Assembly (NCBI GenBank): GCA_020161065.1
Contig: JAIUPH010000018.1
Coordinates: forward strand, 62,001 to 126,000
Direction of reading: 5' to 3'
Length of the DNA: 64,000 nucleotides
Origin: Pseudomonadota bacterium
GTDB taxonomy: Bacteria; Pseudomonadota; Gammaproteobacteria; Burkholderiales; Burkholderiaceae_C
Made by a program: the position numbers and the translations under genes. How positions within the stretch are numbered: position 1 is the first letter of the stretch; every line of letters starts with the position of its first letter. The notes under the pieces were generated by a model, which was not told where the DNA came from, did no database searches, and worked only from the letters and a program-made list of their open reading frames with translations. Shown here piece by piece: positions 1-8,553 of the stretch.

Positions 1-2082
1 AAGGCGCTGCTGCAGTCGGGCGTGGCCTACATCGGCGGCTACCAGGGCGCGCCGGTCTCGCACCTGCTGGACGTGATGGTGCAGGCGCGGCCCTACGTCG
101 ACACGCTGGGCGTGCACGTCGAGGCCTGCAGCAACGAGGCCTCGGCCGCCGCGATGCTGGGCGCGTCGATCCACTATCCACTGCGCGGCTGCGTCACCTG
201 GAAGAGCATCGTCGGCACCAACGTGGCGGCCGATGCGCTGAGCAACCTGGCGTCGCCCGGCGTCGTCGGCGGCGCGCTGATCGTCGTCGGCGAAGACTAC
301 GGCGAAGGCGCCAGCGTGATCCAGGAGCGCACGCACGCGTTTGCCATGAAGAGCACGCTGGCGCTCTTCGACCCGCGGCCCGACCTGGCCAAGATGGTCG
401 ACCTCGTCGAGCACGCCTTCGCCTTGAGCGAGGCCAGCAACATGCCGGCGGTGATGGAGCTGCGCATCCGCGCCTGCCACGTGCGCGGCACCTTCACGGC
501 GCGCGACAACGTGGCGCCGCGCTTTTCCACGCGCGACCTGGTCGCCGAGCCGGCCGGCTTCGACTACCTGCGCCTGGCGCACCCGCCGGTGACCTTCCGC
601 CACGAGAAGCTGAAGGTCGAGCAGCGCCTCCCGGCCGCGCAGCGCTACATCGCCGAGCACCGGTTGAACGAAACGCTGCCGGGCGAGCTGGCGACGCTGG
701 GCATCGTCGTGCAAGGCGGCCTGTACCCGGCGCTGGTGCGCGCGCTGCAGCGCGCGGGCCTGGCCGACGCCTTCGGCGACAGCCGCGTGCCGCTGCACGT
801 GTTGAACGTCACCTACCCGCTGGTGCCGGCGGAACTGGCCGCGTTCGCCGCCGGCAAGCCGGCGCTGCTGGTGCTGGAGGAAGGCTACCCCGAATACATC
901 GAGAAAGACCTGCTGCTGGCCTTGCGCCGCCAGGACCTGCAGACCGCCGTGCACGGCAAGGACCTGCTGCCCGCCGCCGGCGAGTACACGGTGGAAGCGA
1001 TGGTGCCGGCGCTGCTGGCCTACCTGGAACGTTACGCGCCACAAGTCGACACCACGGCGGCGCGCGCCTGGCTGGCCGCCACCGCGGCGCGCCGCGCCGA
1101 CGTGGCCCGGGCGCTGGGCCCGCTGCCGGCGCGGCCGCCGGGCTTTTGCATCGGCTGCCCCGAGCGGCCGGTGTTCAGCGCGCTCAAGCTGGCGCAGGCC
1201 GAGGTCGGCCCGGTGCACATTGCCGCCGACATCGGCTGCCACGCGCTGGCCACCTTCGAGCCCTTCAGCAGCGGGCACTCGATCCTCGGCTACGGCATGA
1301 GCCTGGCCAGCCGCGCCGGCGTCAGCCCGATGATGCAGCGGCGCAGCATCGCGGTGATGGGCGACGGCGGCTTCTGGCACAACGGCCTGCTCACCGGCGT
1401 GCAGGCGGCGCTGTTCAACGGCGACGACGCGGTGCTGGTGATCATGAAGAACGGCTACACCTCGGCCACCGGCACGCAGGACATCCTGAGCACGCCCGAC
1501 GACGAGGCCAAGGCCGAGGCCGAGCGCAACGCCGCGCTGCACCAGAGTCTGGCGCACAAGAACCAGACCATCGAAGGCACGCTGAAAGGCATGGGCGTGC
1601 AATGGCTGCGCGTGGTGCACACCTACGAGGTGGCGGCCATGCAGCGCACGCTGCAGGAGGCGCTAACGACATCGTTCAACGGCTTGAAGGTCATCGTCGC
1701 CGAGGGCGAATGCCAGCTCGAACGGCAGCGCCGCATCAAGCCCTGGACCGCGGGACGGCTCAAGCGCGGCGAGCGGGTCGAGCGCGTGAAGTACGGCGTC
1801 GACGAAGACGTCTGCACCGGCGACCACGCCTGCATCCGCCTGTCGGGCTGCCCGACGCTGACCGTCAAGGACAACCCCGACCCGCTGCGCGTGGACCCGG
1901 TGGCCACCGTGATCGACGGCTGCGTGGGCTGCGGCCTGTGCGGCGCCAACGCGCACGCGGCCACGCTGTGCCCCAGCTTTTATCGCGCCGAGGTGGTGAC
2001 GAATCCCAAGTTCGGCGAGCGGCTGCTGGCCGGCTTGCGGCAGACGGTGAGCGGCTGGCTGCGCGGAAAGGCCATCGCGTGA
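1..2082 (+). CDS. iorA: Indolepyruvate ferredoxin oxidoreductase alpha-type subunit (left-truncated by window)
   Basis: Large subunit of a thiamine-diphosphate 2-oxoacid:ferredoxin oxidoreductase of the indolepyruvate type, which oxidatively decarboxylates aryl pyruvates to aryl-acyl-CoA in the cytoplasm. The frame is open from base 1 and the visible N-terminus is already inside the conserved GGYQGAP region, so the true start lies outside the window. Visible parts are the pyrimidine-binding domain, a TPP-binding GDGGFWHNG stretch followed by KNGYTSATG, and a C-terminal ferredoxin-like region with two cysteine clusters (CTGDHACIRLSGCP and CVGCGLC, then a further C-P) for 4Fe-4S centres. It ends in a GTGA overlap with the next gene, so the two subunits are translationally coupled. 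The substrate cannot be read from sequence; aryl pyruvates are the family norm. Confidence 0.88.
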   Translation, partial: KALLQSGVAYIGGYQGAPVSHLLDVMVQARPYVDTLGVHVEACSNEASAAAMLGASIHYPLRGCVTWKSIVGTNVAADALSNLASPGVVGGALIVVGEDYGEGASVIQERTHAFAMKSTLALFDPRPDLAKMVDLVEHAFALSEASNMPAVMELRIRACHVRGTFTARDNVAPRFSTRDLVAEPAGFDYLRLAHPPVTFRHEKLKVEQRLPAAQRYIAEHRLNETLPGELATLGIVVQGGLYPALVRALQRAGLADAFGDSRVPLHVLNVTYPLVPAELAAFAAGKPALLVLEEGYPEYIEKDLLLALRRQDLQTAVHGKDLLPAAGEYTVEAMVPALLAYLERYAPQVDTTAARAWLAATAARRADVARALGPLPARPPGFCIGCPERPVFSALKLAQAEVGPVHIAADIGCHALATFEPFSSGHSILGYGMSLASRAGVSPMMQRRSIAVMGDGGFWHNGLLTGVQAALFNGDDAVLVIMKNGYTSATGTQDILSTPDDEAKAEAERNAALHQSLAHKNQTIEGTLKGMGVQWLRVVHTYEVAAMQRTLQEALTTSFNGLKVIVAEGECQLERQRRIKPWTAGRLKRGERVERVKYGVDEDVCTGDHACIRLSGCPTLTVKDNPDPLRVDPVATVIDGCVGCGLCGANAHAATLCPSFYRAEVVTNPKFGERLLAGLRQTVSGWLRGKAIA

Positions 2083-3587
2083 CCCCGCAGCAGCCCATCT
2101 GCATCCTCATCTGCGCCCTCGGCGGTGAAGGCGGCGGCGTGCTCGCCGAATGGCTGTACCAGGCCGCGGTGCGCGCCGGCCACCATGCGCAGGCCACCTC
2201 GATCCCCGGCGTCGCGCAGCGCACCGGCGCCACCACCTACTACGTCGAAGTGCAGCCGCAGCCCGGCGGCCGCCGCCCGGTGTTCAGCCTCAACCCGGTG
2301 CCTGGCGAGATCGACCTGCTGCTGTCTTCGGAACTGCTGGAGACCGCGCGCCACGTCGGCAACGGCTTGTGCAGCCGCGAGCGTACGCTGCTCATCAGCT
2401 CCACCGCGCGCGCGCTGACGGTGGCCGAGAAGATGCAGATGGGCGACGGCCGCCTCGACGGCGCCGCGCTGGTGGCCGTGCTGCAGCAGCACGCGCGCGC
2501 CGCCGAACTGCTGGACCTGAACGCGCTGGCGCGCCAGGCCGGCACCGCGATCAGCGCCGTGCTGCTGGGCGCCGCTGCCGCCAGCGGCGCCCTGCCCTTC
2601 GCATCGGCGCGCAGCGTCTGCGAGGACGTGATCCGCGCCAGCGGCAAGGGCGTGGAGGCCAGCCTGCGCGGCTTTGCCCTGGCCTTCGACGCGGTGAGCC
2701 GGCGCCGCGCGCAGCAGGCCGTGGTCGAAGCAGCCGTCGCTGCCACGATGAAGGCCGCGCCCGCGCCCGACCTGCGCACCCTGGCCCGCCAGCGGCTGGT
2801 GGACTACCAAGATGCGCGTTATGCCGAGCTGTTCGACCAGCGGCTGGCGCGCATCGAGGCGCTGGACCGCGGCGTCGCCGACGAGCTGGTGCGCTGGCTG
2901 GCGCTGTGGATGGCCTTCGACGACATCGTTCGCGTCGCGGCGGCCAAGCTGGCCGCGTCGCGCCTGCAGCGCGTGCAACGCGAGGTGGGGCTGAAGGACG
3001 GCGAGCTGCTCAAGGTCTACGACCACTTCAAGCCCGGCGTGCCCGAGTTCGCGGCGCTGCTGCCGCAGGCCCAGGCCGACCGCCTGAGCGCCTGGGACCG
3101 CCGCCGCGTCGCCGCCGGCCGCGAGCCCTGGGCGCTGCCGCTGAAGATCGGCACCCACACGGTGGCCGGCACGCTGGCGCTGCGCTTGCTGGCGTCGTTG
3201 AAAGCCTGGCGGCGGCGCGGCAGCCGCTTCGCGCTGGAGCAGCGGCTCATCGAACAGTGGCTGGCCGCCGTCGAGCGCGGCACGCGCACGAGCCCCGCGC
3301 TGGGGCTGGAGCTGGCGCGCTGCGGCCGCCTCGTCAAGGGCTACGGCAGCACCAACGAACGCGGCAAGGCCAACCTGCTGCACATCACCGAGCACCTGTC
3401 GCAAGGCCCGGCCGACGCGGTGCGCGCCGCGCGCGAAGCGGCGCTGGCCGACGACGCCGGCCGCGGGCTGGACGACGCGCTCAGCGCCCACGGCGCGCCC
3501 AGGCGCCCGCCGCGCGAGCAGCCGGTGCGCTGGTTCCAGCGCCGCCCGGCGGCAGGGGCTTCCCCGGCTGTGCGACCGCCGGCCTAG
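2079..3587 (+). CDS. iorB: Indolepyruvate oxidoreductase beta-type subunit, long form
   Basis: Partner subunit of the preceding gene. The GTG start at 2079 overlaps the iorA stop in GTGA. About the first 200 residues are the gamma domain of 2-oxoacid:acceptor oxidoreductases (ALGGEGGGVLAEWLYQAA near the start, then an SIPGVAQRTGATTYY segment). The remaining ~300 residues are a helical extension rich in Arg and Ala. Archaeal IorB is only about 200 residues; the ~500-residue form with the extra helical domain is the version known from beta- and alphaproteobacteria. It lies 44 bp upstream of a TRAP transporter on the same strand, which suggests the complex works on an organic acid brought in by that transporter (inference). 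Confidence 0.82.
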   Translation: MTPQQPICILICALGGEGGGVLAEWLYQAAVRAGHHAQATSIPGVAQRTGATTYYVEVQPQPGGRRPVFSLNPVPGEIDLLLSSELLETARHVGNGLCSRERTLLISSTARALTVAEKMQMGDGRLDGAALVAVLQQHARAAELLDLNALARQAGTAISAVLLGAAAASGALPFASARSVCEDVIRASGKGVEASLRGFALAFDAVSRRRAQQAVVEAAVAATMKAAPAPDLRTLARQRLVDYQDARYAELFDQRLARIEALDRGVADELVRWLALWMAFDDIVRVAAAKLAASRLQRVQREVGLKDGELLKVYDHFKPGVPEFAALLPQAQADRLSAWDRRRVAAGREPWALPLKIGTHTVAGTLALRLLASLKAWRRRGSRFALEQRLIEQWLAAVERGTRTSPALGLELARCGRLVKGYGSTNERGKANLLHITEHLSQGPADAVRAAREAALADDAGRGLDDALSAHGAPRRPPREQPVRWFQRRPAAGASPAVRPPA

Positions 3588-3631
3588 CCCGCAGAATGTT
3601 GAGGACTCAATCAACCGAGGAGACACCATCC

Positions 3632-4666
3632 ATGAGCTTCAAGCCTTCGTTGCGGGTACGCGCCGCCTGCGCCGCGGCCTTGTTGGCCACTGCCGGCAGC
3701 GCCGCGCTGGCGCAGGACAAGCCGGTGACGCTGAAGCTGTCGAGCTGGGTGCCGGCGCAGCATGCGCTGAACCCCGCGCTGCAGGCCTGGGGCGAGAGCC
3801 TGAAGAAGGCCAGCGGCGGCAGCATCAGCTCGACGCTGTTCCCCAGCGAACAGCTCGGCAAGGCCTTCGACCACTACGACATGGCGCGCGACGGCATCGC
3901 CGACTTCGCCTACGTCAACCCGGGCTACCAGCCGGGGCGCTTTCCGATCTTCGCCGCCTCGTCGCTGCCGTTCATGACGGCCAACGCCAAGTCGGGCAGC
4001 GCCGCGGTCGACGCCTGGTACCGCGCCTACGCGGCCAAGGAGATGAAGGACGTCTACTTCTGCTTCGCCTTCGTGCACGACCCCGGCGCGCTGCACTCGC
4101 GCAAGAAGATCGTGCTGCCCGGCGACATCAAGGGCCTGAAGGTACGCCCGGCCACGGCCACCATCGGCCAGATGATCACCACGCTGGGCGGCACCAACGT
4201 GCAAAGCTCGGCGCCCGAGGCGCGCGACATGCTGGAGCGCGGTGTCGCCGACGCCATCACCTTCCCCTGGGGCTCGCTGATGCTGTTCGGCATCGACAAG
4301 GTGGTGACGCACCACCTCGACGTGCCGCTGTACGTGACGCCCTTCGTCTGGGTGATGAACAAGGACAAGTACAACGCCCTGTCGGCGCCGCAGAAGAAGG
4401 CCGTCGACGAGCACTGCACGTCGGAATGGGCCGAGAAGGTGGGCGGCGCCTGGGCCGACTTCGAGTCCGCCGGCCACGCCAAGCTGGCCACGATGCCCGG
4501 GCACGAGCTGGTCAAGCTCAACGCCGAGCAGCTGGATGCCTGGCGCAAGGCGGTGGCGCCGGTGGTCGACCAGTGGGGCAAGGACGTGACGCGCGTCGGC
4601 GCCGACCCCAAGCAGGTGCTGGATGCGCTGAAGGCCAGCCTCACGAAGTACAAGGCCGCTCTTTGA
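3632..4666 (+). CDS. dctP: TRAP transporter substrate-binding protein DctP
   Basis: Periplasmic solute-binding protein of a tripartite ATP-independent transporter, 344 residues. The ATG at 3632 is preceded by GAGGAG about 9 bases upstream. The N-terminus is a Sec signal (Arg-rich start, Ala/Leu core, cleavage after ALAQ near residue 27). The mature part shows the DctP pattern: an LKLSSWVP strand, a FPSEQLGKAFDHYD segment, and a conserved LKVRPATA stretch around the Arg that binds the ligand carboxylate. The family carries dicarboxylates, keto acids or aromatic acids, and the iorAB neighbour favours an aryl or 2-oxo acid (inference). It is separated from dctQ by a C-rich repeat that may uncouple high DctP expression from the membrane subunits. 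Confidence 0.9.
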   Translation: MSFKPSLRVRAACAAALLATAGSAALAQDKPVTLKLSSWVPAQHALNPALQAWGESLKKASGGSISSTLFPSEQLGKAFDHYDMARDGIADFAYVNPGYQPGRFPIFAASSLPFMTANAKSGSAAVDAWYRAYAAKEMKDVYFCFAFVHDPGALHSRKKIVLPGDIKGLKVRPATATIGQMITTLGGTNVQSSAPEARDMLERGVADAITFPWGSLMLFGIDKVVTHHLDVPLYVTPFVWVMNKDKYNALSAPQKKAVDEHCTSEWAEKVGGAWADFESAGHAKLATMPGHELVKLNAEQLDAWRKAVAPVVDQWGKDVTRVGADPKQVLDALKASLTKYKAAL

Positions 4667-4668
4667 CA

Positions 4669-4749
4669 CCCCCCCGAAGCGCCTTCGGCGCCTCCCCCCC
4701 CGGGGGGCGCCGCTGGCGGCCCGGCAAAGCCGGTTCCGCGGCGGCCGCT
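4669..4749 (+). repeat. C-rich intergenic repeat, family A copy 1
   Basis: An 81-bp GC-rich element between dctP and dctQ. It begins with a run of C followed by GAAGCGCC, contains a CCCCCCGGGGGG palindrome core, and ends TTCCGCGGCGGCCGCT. A nearly identical 81-bp element in the same orientation lies at 50066-50146. Both copies are between co-oriented genes. It could act as an RNA structure within the operon mRNA or as a non-autonomous repeat; no coding capacity is evident. Confidence 0.8.
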
Positions 4750-4790
4750 GGGATCGGCCGTGCCACTGCCAGCGACTGGTGCATTTGCCC

Positions 4791-5309
4791 ATGAAGCAAC
4801 CCAATGTCGCCGACCGCATCATCGGCGTCATCGAATGGCTGGCCGCCATCTCGGTGGGCATCGTCGCGGCCAACATCTTCATCTCGGTGCTGCTGCGCAA
4901 GTTCTTCAACACCAGCATCCCCGACAGCTACGACATCGGCCGCCAGCTGCTGGGCATCCTCATCTTCTGGGGCATCGCGGCCACCAGCTACCGCGGCGGC
5001 CACATCACGGTGGACCTGGTGTGGACCAACGCCAGCGCGCGCGGCAAGCGGCTGATCGACGTCTTCGCCACGCTGGTGCTGCTGTTCGTCGTGATCGTGC
5101 AGACCATCATGCTGTTCGACAAGGTGCGCCTCACCTACAACGACAACGTGCTGACCTACGACCTCAACCTGCCCACCTGGCCGCTGGCCGCGGTGGCCTG
5201 GGCGGGCGACGTCTGCGCGGTGGTGCTGATCGCCATCCGCACCTGGCGGCTGGTGTTCCACCCCGAGCTGCTCGAAGACGAGCACGCCGACCAACGCACG
5301 CAGGAGTAG
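4791..5309 (+). CDS. dctQ: TRAP transporter small permease DctQ
   Basis: Small membrane subunit of the TRAP transporter, 172 residues from the ATG at 4791; an in-frame GTG at 4779 would add four residues. Four hydrophobic segments are visible: residues ~10-35, ~50-70 (GILIFWGIAATSYRGG), ~85-110 and ~130-155. The YRGGHITVDL motif after the second helix is characteristic of DctQ. It forms the membrane complex with DctM and receives substrate from DctP. The upstream gap holds a C-rich repeat and there is no clear Shine-Dalgarno sequence, so the start is uncertain. Confidence 0.88.
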   Translation: MKQPNVADRIIGVIEWLAAISVGIVAANIFISVLLRKFFNTSIPDSYDIGRQLLGILIFWGIAATSYRGGHITVDLVWTNASARGKRLIDVFATLVLLFVVIVQTIMLFDKVRLTYNDNVLTYDLNLPTWPLAAVAWAGDVCAVVLIAIRTWRLVFHPELLEDEHADQRTQE

Positions 5310-5315
5310 CCCGCG

Positions 5316-6620
5316 ATGGGACTCAGCAACGACGCCATCGCGGTGCTCGGCTTCGTCAGCCTGTTCGTGCTGATGCTGCTGCGCGTGCCGGTGGGCATGG
5401 CGATGGGCCTGGTCGGCGTGACCGGCTACGCGATGATTGCCGACGTCGGCCCGGCGCTGAAGCTGGTCGGCCAGACCAGCATGCGCACGGTCACCGACTA
5501 CACCTTCGGCGTGATCCCGATGTTCATGCTGATGGGCGCCTTCGTCTCGGTGTCGGGCGTCAGCAAGGAGCTGTTCCGCGCCGCGCACGCCAGCTTCGGC
5601 CACCTGCGCGGCGGCCTGGGCATGGCCACCGTGCTGGCCTGCGGCGGCTTCGCGGCGATCTGCGGCTCCAGCGTGGCCACCGCCGCCACCTTCTCCACCG
5701 TCGCCTACCCCGAGATGCGGCGTTATGGCTACCCGCAGAGCTTCTCGGCCGGCGTCATCGCCGCCGGCGGCACGCTGGGCGCGATGCTGCCGCCGTCCAC
5801 CGTGCTGGCGGTGTATGCGGTGCTCACCCAGCAGGACATCGGCAAGCTCTTCATGGCCGGCGTGCTGCCGGGCCTGCTGGCGATGAGCATGTACGTGCTG
5901 ACCATCGCCGTCATCGTGCTCGTCAAGCCCGGCTGGCTGCCGGCCGGCCAGCCGCGCCCCTGGTCGGAACGGCTGCTGGCGCTGAAGGACGTGTGGCCGT
6001 CGCTGGTGCTGTTCGCCTTCGTCATCGGCGGCCTCTACGGCGGCCTGTTCACGCCGACCGAGGCCGGCGGCATGGGCGCCGGCGGCGCCTTCTTGCTGGG
6101 CGTGCTGCGCCGCAAGCTCGACCGCGAGAAGATCCGCACCGCGCTGCTGCAGGCCACGCGCACCGCGGCCGCGGTGTTCACGGTGCTGATCGGCGCGCTG
6201 CTGTTCGGCTACTTCCTGACCATCACGCAGACGCCGCAGAAGGTGACGGCCTTCCTCACCGGATTGGGCATCGGCCGCTACGGCGTGCTGGCGCTGATCA
6301 TGGTGATGTACCTGATCCTCGGCTGCCTGATGGATGCGATGGCGATGATCATCCTCACCGTGCCCATCATCTTCCCGGTGATCATCCAGCTGGGCTTCGA
6401 CCCCATCTGGTTCGGCGTGATCATCGTGATGACGGTCGAGCTGGGCCTCATCCACCCGCCGGTGGGCATGAACGTCTTCGTCATCAAGAGCGTGGTGCAG
6501 GACTTGAGCTTCACCACCATCTTCAAGGGCGTGATCCCCTTCGTCATCACCGACATCGTGCGGCTGGTGATCCTGATCGCGTTTCCGATGATTGCGTTGT
6601 GGTTGCCGGGGCGGATGTAG
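5316..6620 (+). CDS. dctM: TRAP transporter large permease DctM
   Basis: Sodium-coupled transport subunit of the TRAP system, 434 residues, with about a dozen hydrophobic helices along its length. The ATG at 5316 follows AGGAG at 5302-5306 and lies six bases after the dctQ stop. Typical DctM features are the RVPVGMAMGLVG segment near residue 22, the SSVATAATFSTV stretch that lines the Na+/substrate site, the GGTLGAMLPPS motif and the C-terminal HPPVGMNVFVIK motif. The gene closes the apparent iorAB-dctPQM unit and runs into a hairpin that contains its stop codon. Confidence 0.93.
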   Translation: MGLSNDAIAVLGFVSLFVLMLLRVPVGMAMGLVGVTGYAMIADVGPALKLVGQTSMRTVTDYTFGVIPMFMLMGAFVSVSGVSKELFRAAHASFGHLRGGLGMATVLACGGFAAICGSSVATAATFSTVAYPEMRRYGYPQSFSAGVIAAGGTLGAMLPPSTVLAVYAVLTQQDIGKLFMAGVLPGLLAMSMYVLTIAVIVLVKPGWLPAGQPRPWSERLLALKDVWPSLVLFAFVIGGLYGGLFTPTEAGGMGAGGAFLLGVLRRKLDREKIRTALLQATRTAAAVFTVLIGALLFGYFLTITQTPQKVTAFLTGLGIGRYGVLALIMVMYLILGCLMDAMAMIILTVPIIFPVIIQLGFDPIWFGVIIVMTVELGLIHPPVGMNVFVIKSVVQDLSFTTIFKGVIPFVITDIVRLVILIAFPMIALWLPGRM

Positions 6621-6656
6621 CCGGCGGGCCGCACACGCCTTGCGGCACGCCGGCTA
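6618..6656. terminator. Bidirectional hairpin containing both convergent stop codons
   Basis: A 39-bp inverted repeat between the convergent dctM (+) and DJ-1-like (-) genes. The outer arms TAGCCGGCG (6618-6626) and CGCCGGCTA (6648-6656) are perfectly complementary. After one mismatch, inner arms GCCGCA (6628-6633) and TGCGGC (6641-6646) continue the stem around a 7-base loop. The left arm begins with the dctM TAG and the right arm ends with the opposite gene's stop. There is no U-tract, so termination may depend on structure plus Rho. Confidence 0.6.
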
Positions 6657-7538
6657 CCGCGACAGCAAGCGCGCGAACGTCTTGGCAAAGGTGTGCGCGT
6701 CACCCGGCCAGCGCGCCGAGACGTAGCAGCCGTCGCACACCACCCAGGCCGGTCGCTCGTCGTCCACCGTGTCGCGCGCCAGGCCCAGCGTCTTGCGCAG
6801 GTGGTGCGGCGCGTCGGCCGGCACGTCGATGAAATGCTCGGGGCGCTGCAGCGCGCGCGTCACCTCCTGCTGCACCGACATATAGCCCGGCGGCTGGCCG
6901 GGCGCTTCGAGGTAGGTGCGGTAGTAGTGCGGATCCCAGAAGCGGCCGATGCGCGCCAGCCGGTCGGCGGTGCGCTCCTGCCGCCACGTCAGCGCGGTCG
7001 TGCGGCGGCCGTACAGCACCGAGCGGCCGGCCGCATCGCGGCTGCGCGCGGCCACCAGCACGCCGTGGCAGATGGCGGCCACCGGCCGGTCGGCCGCGAA
7101 GAAGCCGGCCACCAACGCTTGAAGCAACTCGCTTTGCAGGTAGGCGCGCATGCCGCGGGCGCGGTGGCCGCCGGGCAGCAGGATGCCGTCGAACGTTGGT
7201 GACTGTGCATGTGATTGCGCTTGTGCCTGTGCGTGCGCCTGCTGCCAGCTCAGCGGCGCCACGAACGGCGCGGCCTGCGCCATTTGCGCATAGGCGGCGC
7301 GGGCCTCGGCGTTGGCGCGCAGGATCAGCCCGAACCCTTCGAGCCGGCCGAACCCCGGCACGCGGCTCCACGGGTCCAGCCCGCGGCCGCTGAGCATGAT
7401 GGGGTCGGCGGCGGCCGGCTGGCCGTCGGGCGTGGCGAAGCTGACGCGGTGGCCCAGCCGCGACAGCACGCGCCAACTGACGGCCGCCTCGGTGGGGTCG
7501 AAGTCCAGGCTGGGCAGCGGCATGAGGACGTGGGCCAT
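6654..7538 (-). CDS. DJ-1/PfpI superfamily protein (class I glutamine amidotransferase-like)
   Basis: 294 residues from the ATG at 7538; a longer open frame runs upstream through low-complexity GC-rich DNA and is not credible as coding. The fold is recognised from the N-terminal strand-helix pattern (VLMPLPSLDFDPTEAAVSW), a GILLPGGH strand and the nucleophile elbow VAAICHGV with Cys157-His158. Members include proteases, chaperones, glyoxalases and hydratases, so the activity is open. Residues ~101-112 are an Ala/Gln/His low-complexity insertion (AHAQAQAQSHAQ), unusual for the family. At ~290 residues it is longer than minimal DJ-1 proteins, with a C-terminal extension. It is transcribed alone, convergent with dctM. 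Confidence 0.75.
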   Translation of the reverse strand: MAHVLMPLPSLDFDPTEAAVSWRVLSRLGHRVSFATPDGQPAAADPIMLSGRGLDPWSRVPGFGRLEGFGLILRANAEARAAYAQMAQAAPFVAPLSWQQAHAQAQAQSHAQSPTFDGILLPGGHRARGMRAYLQSELLQALVAGFFAADRPVAAICHGVLVAARSRDAAGRSVLYGRRTTALTWRQERTADRLARIGRFWDPHYYRTYLEAPGQPPGYMSVQQEVTRALQRPEHFIDVPADAPHHLRKTLGLARDTVDDERPAWVVCDGCYVSARWPGDAHTFAKTFARLLSR

Positions 7539-7568
7539 CGCCGATTCTCGGTCGCTGCTGCCCAGCGC

Positions 7569-7618
7569 GGCGCGGTGCGGCTCGGCCCGGCGCGGCGCGG
7601 TGCGGCCCGGTGCGGCGC
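7569..7618. repeat. Imperfect 25-bp tandem repeat, two units
   Basis: Two adjacent 25-bp units, each starting GGCGCGGTGCGGC (7569 and 7594), lie in the 100-bp divergent spacer between the DJ-1-like gene and the M23 peptidase gene. The composition is almost pure G/C. It is probably a slippage-prone minisatellite within the promoter spacer; no protein-coding role is apparent. Confidence 0.6.
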
Positions 7619-7638
7619 CACGGCTACCATCCCCGCCC

Positions 7639-8553
7639 ATGCTTCGCCGCCACTGCATCCACGCCGCCGCCCTGCCCTTCGTCGCCCTCGCACCCGTCAC
7701 GCGGCTGGCCGCCGCGGAGCGCGCCGCGGTGCCGTCGCCGTCGCCGTCGCCGTCGCCACTGTCTCCTGCGCTGCCCAACCCCGCGTCGGTGCCGGGCGGC
7801 GTGGCGTTGGTGACGCTGGGCGCGGCTACGGCCGGCCGCCCGCGCGCCACCTACGGCGGACGGCCGGTGATGGTGCGCGAGCAAAGCGCCGACTGGGTGG
7901 CCGTGGTCGGCATCGCGCTGGCGGCGGACGCGGCGCAGCCGCAGGCGCTGGCGGTGACCGATGCCGACGGCCGCCAACGCCGCGTCGACTTCCGGCTGCA
8001 GCGCAAGCGCTACGCCGAGCAGCGGCTGACGGTGGCGCCGGGCCAGGTGGACCTCTCGGCGGCCGACCTGGAACGCTCGCGCCGCGAATCGGCGCACCTG
8101 CGCACGGTGCTCGGCCGCTTCGACGCGGCGCGCGAACCGGCCACGCTGCGCATGCTGCAGCCGGTGGCGGGCCCGCGCTCGTCGAGCTTCGGGCTGCGCC
8201 GCGTCTTCAACGGCCAGGCGCGCAACCCGCACGGCGGCATGGACCTGGCCGCGCCCACCGGCACGCCGGTGCTGGCCGCCGCGGCCGGCGAGGTGGTCGA
8301 CGCCGGCGACTACTTCTTCAGCGGCCGCTGCGTCATCGTCGACCATGGGCAGGGCTTCTTGTCGCTGTACGCGCACCTGTCGGCGATCGACGTCGCCGTC
8401 GGCCAGGCGGTGGACGCCGGCGCGCCGCTGGCCAAGGTGGGCGCCACCGGCCGCGTCACCGGGCCGCACCTGCACTTCAGCGTCTACCTGAACGCGCAGG
8501 CGGTCGACCCGGCGCTGTTCCTGCCCGCCGTGGCCGCCGATCTGGCGCGTTAG
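7639..8553 (+). CDS. M23 family metallopeptidase (LytM-type murein hydrolase)
   Basis: 304 residues. The ATG at 7639 follows a TACCAT box-like stretch closely. The N-terminus is a signal peptide followed by a (Pro-Ser)n tract (residues ~33-40) made by a GTCGCC tandem run. The C-terminal ~140 residues are a LytM/M23 domain: Zn ligands lie in NPHGGMD (HxxxD) and GPHLHFSVY (HxH), with the third His in the SLYAHLS strand. The middle region (VDLSAADLERSRRE) resembles the spacer of beta- and gammaproteobacterial periplasmic peptidases that open peptidoglycan. It cleaves peptidoglycan cross-links or activates amidases in the periplasm; which of these is not decidable here. Its stop codon overlaps that of the convergent AAA gene. 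Confidence 0.88.
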   Translation: MLRRHCIHAAALPFVALAPVTRLAAAERAAVPSPSPSPSPLSPALPNPASVPGGVALVTLGAATAGRPRATYGGRPVMVREQSADWVAVVGIALAADAAQPQALAVTDADGRQRRVDFRLQRKRYAEQRLTVAPGQVDLSAADLERSRRESAHLRTVLGRFDAAREPATLRMLQPVAGPRSSSFGLRRVFNGQARNPHGGMDLAAPTGTPVLAAAAGEVVDAGDYFFSGRCVIVDHGQGFLSLYAHLSAIDVAVGQAVDAGAPLAKVGATGRVTGPHLHFSVYLNAQAVDPALFLPAVAADLAR

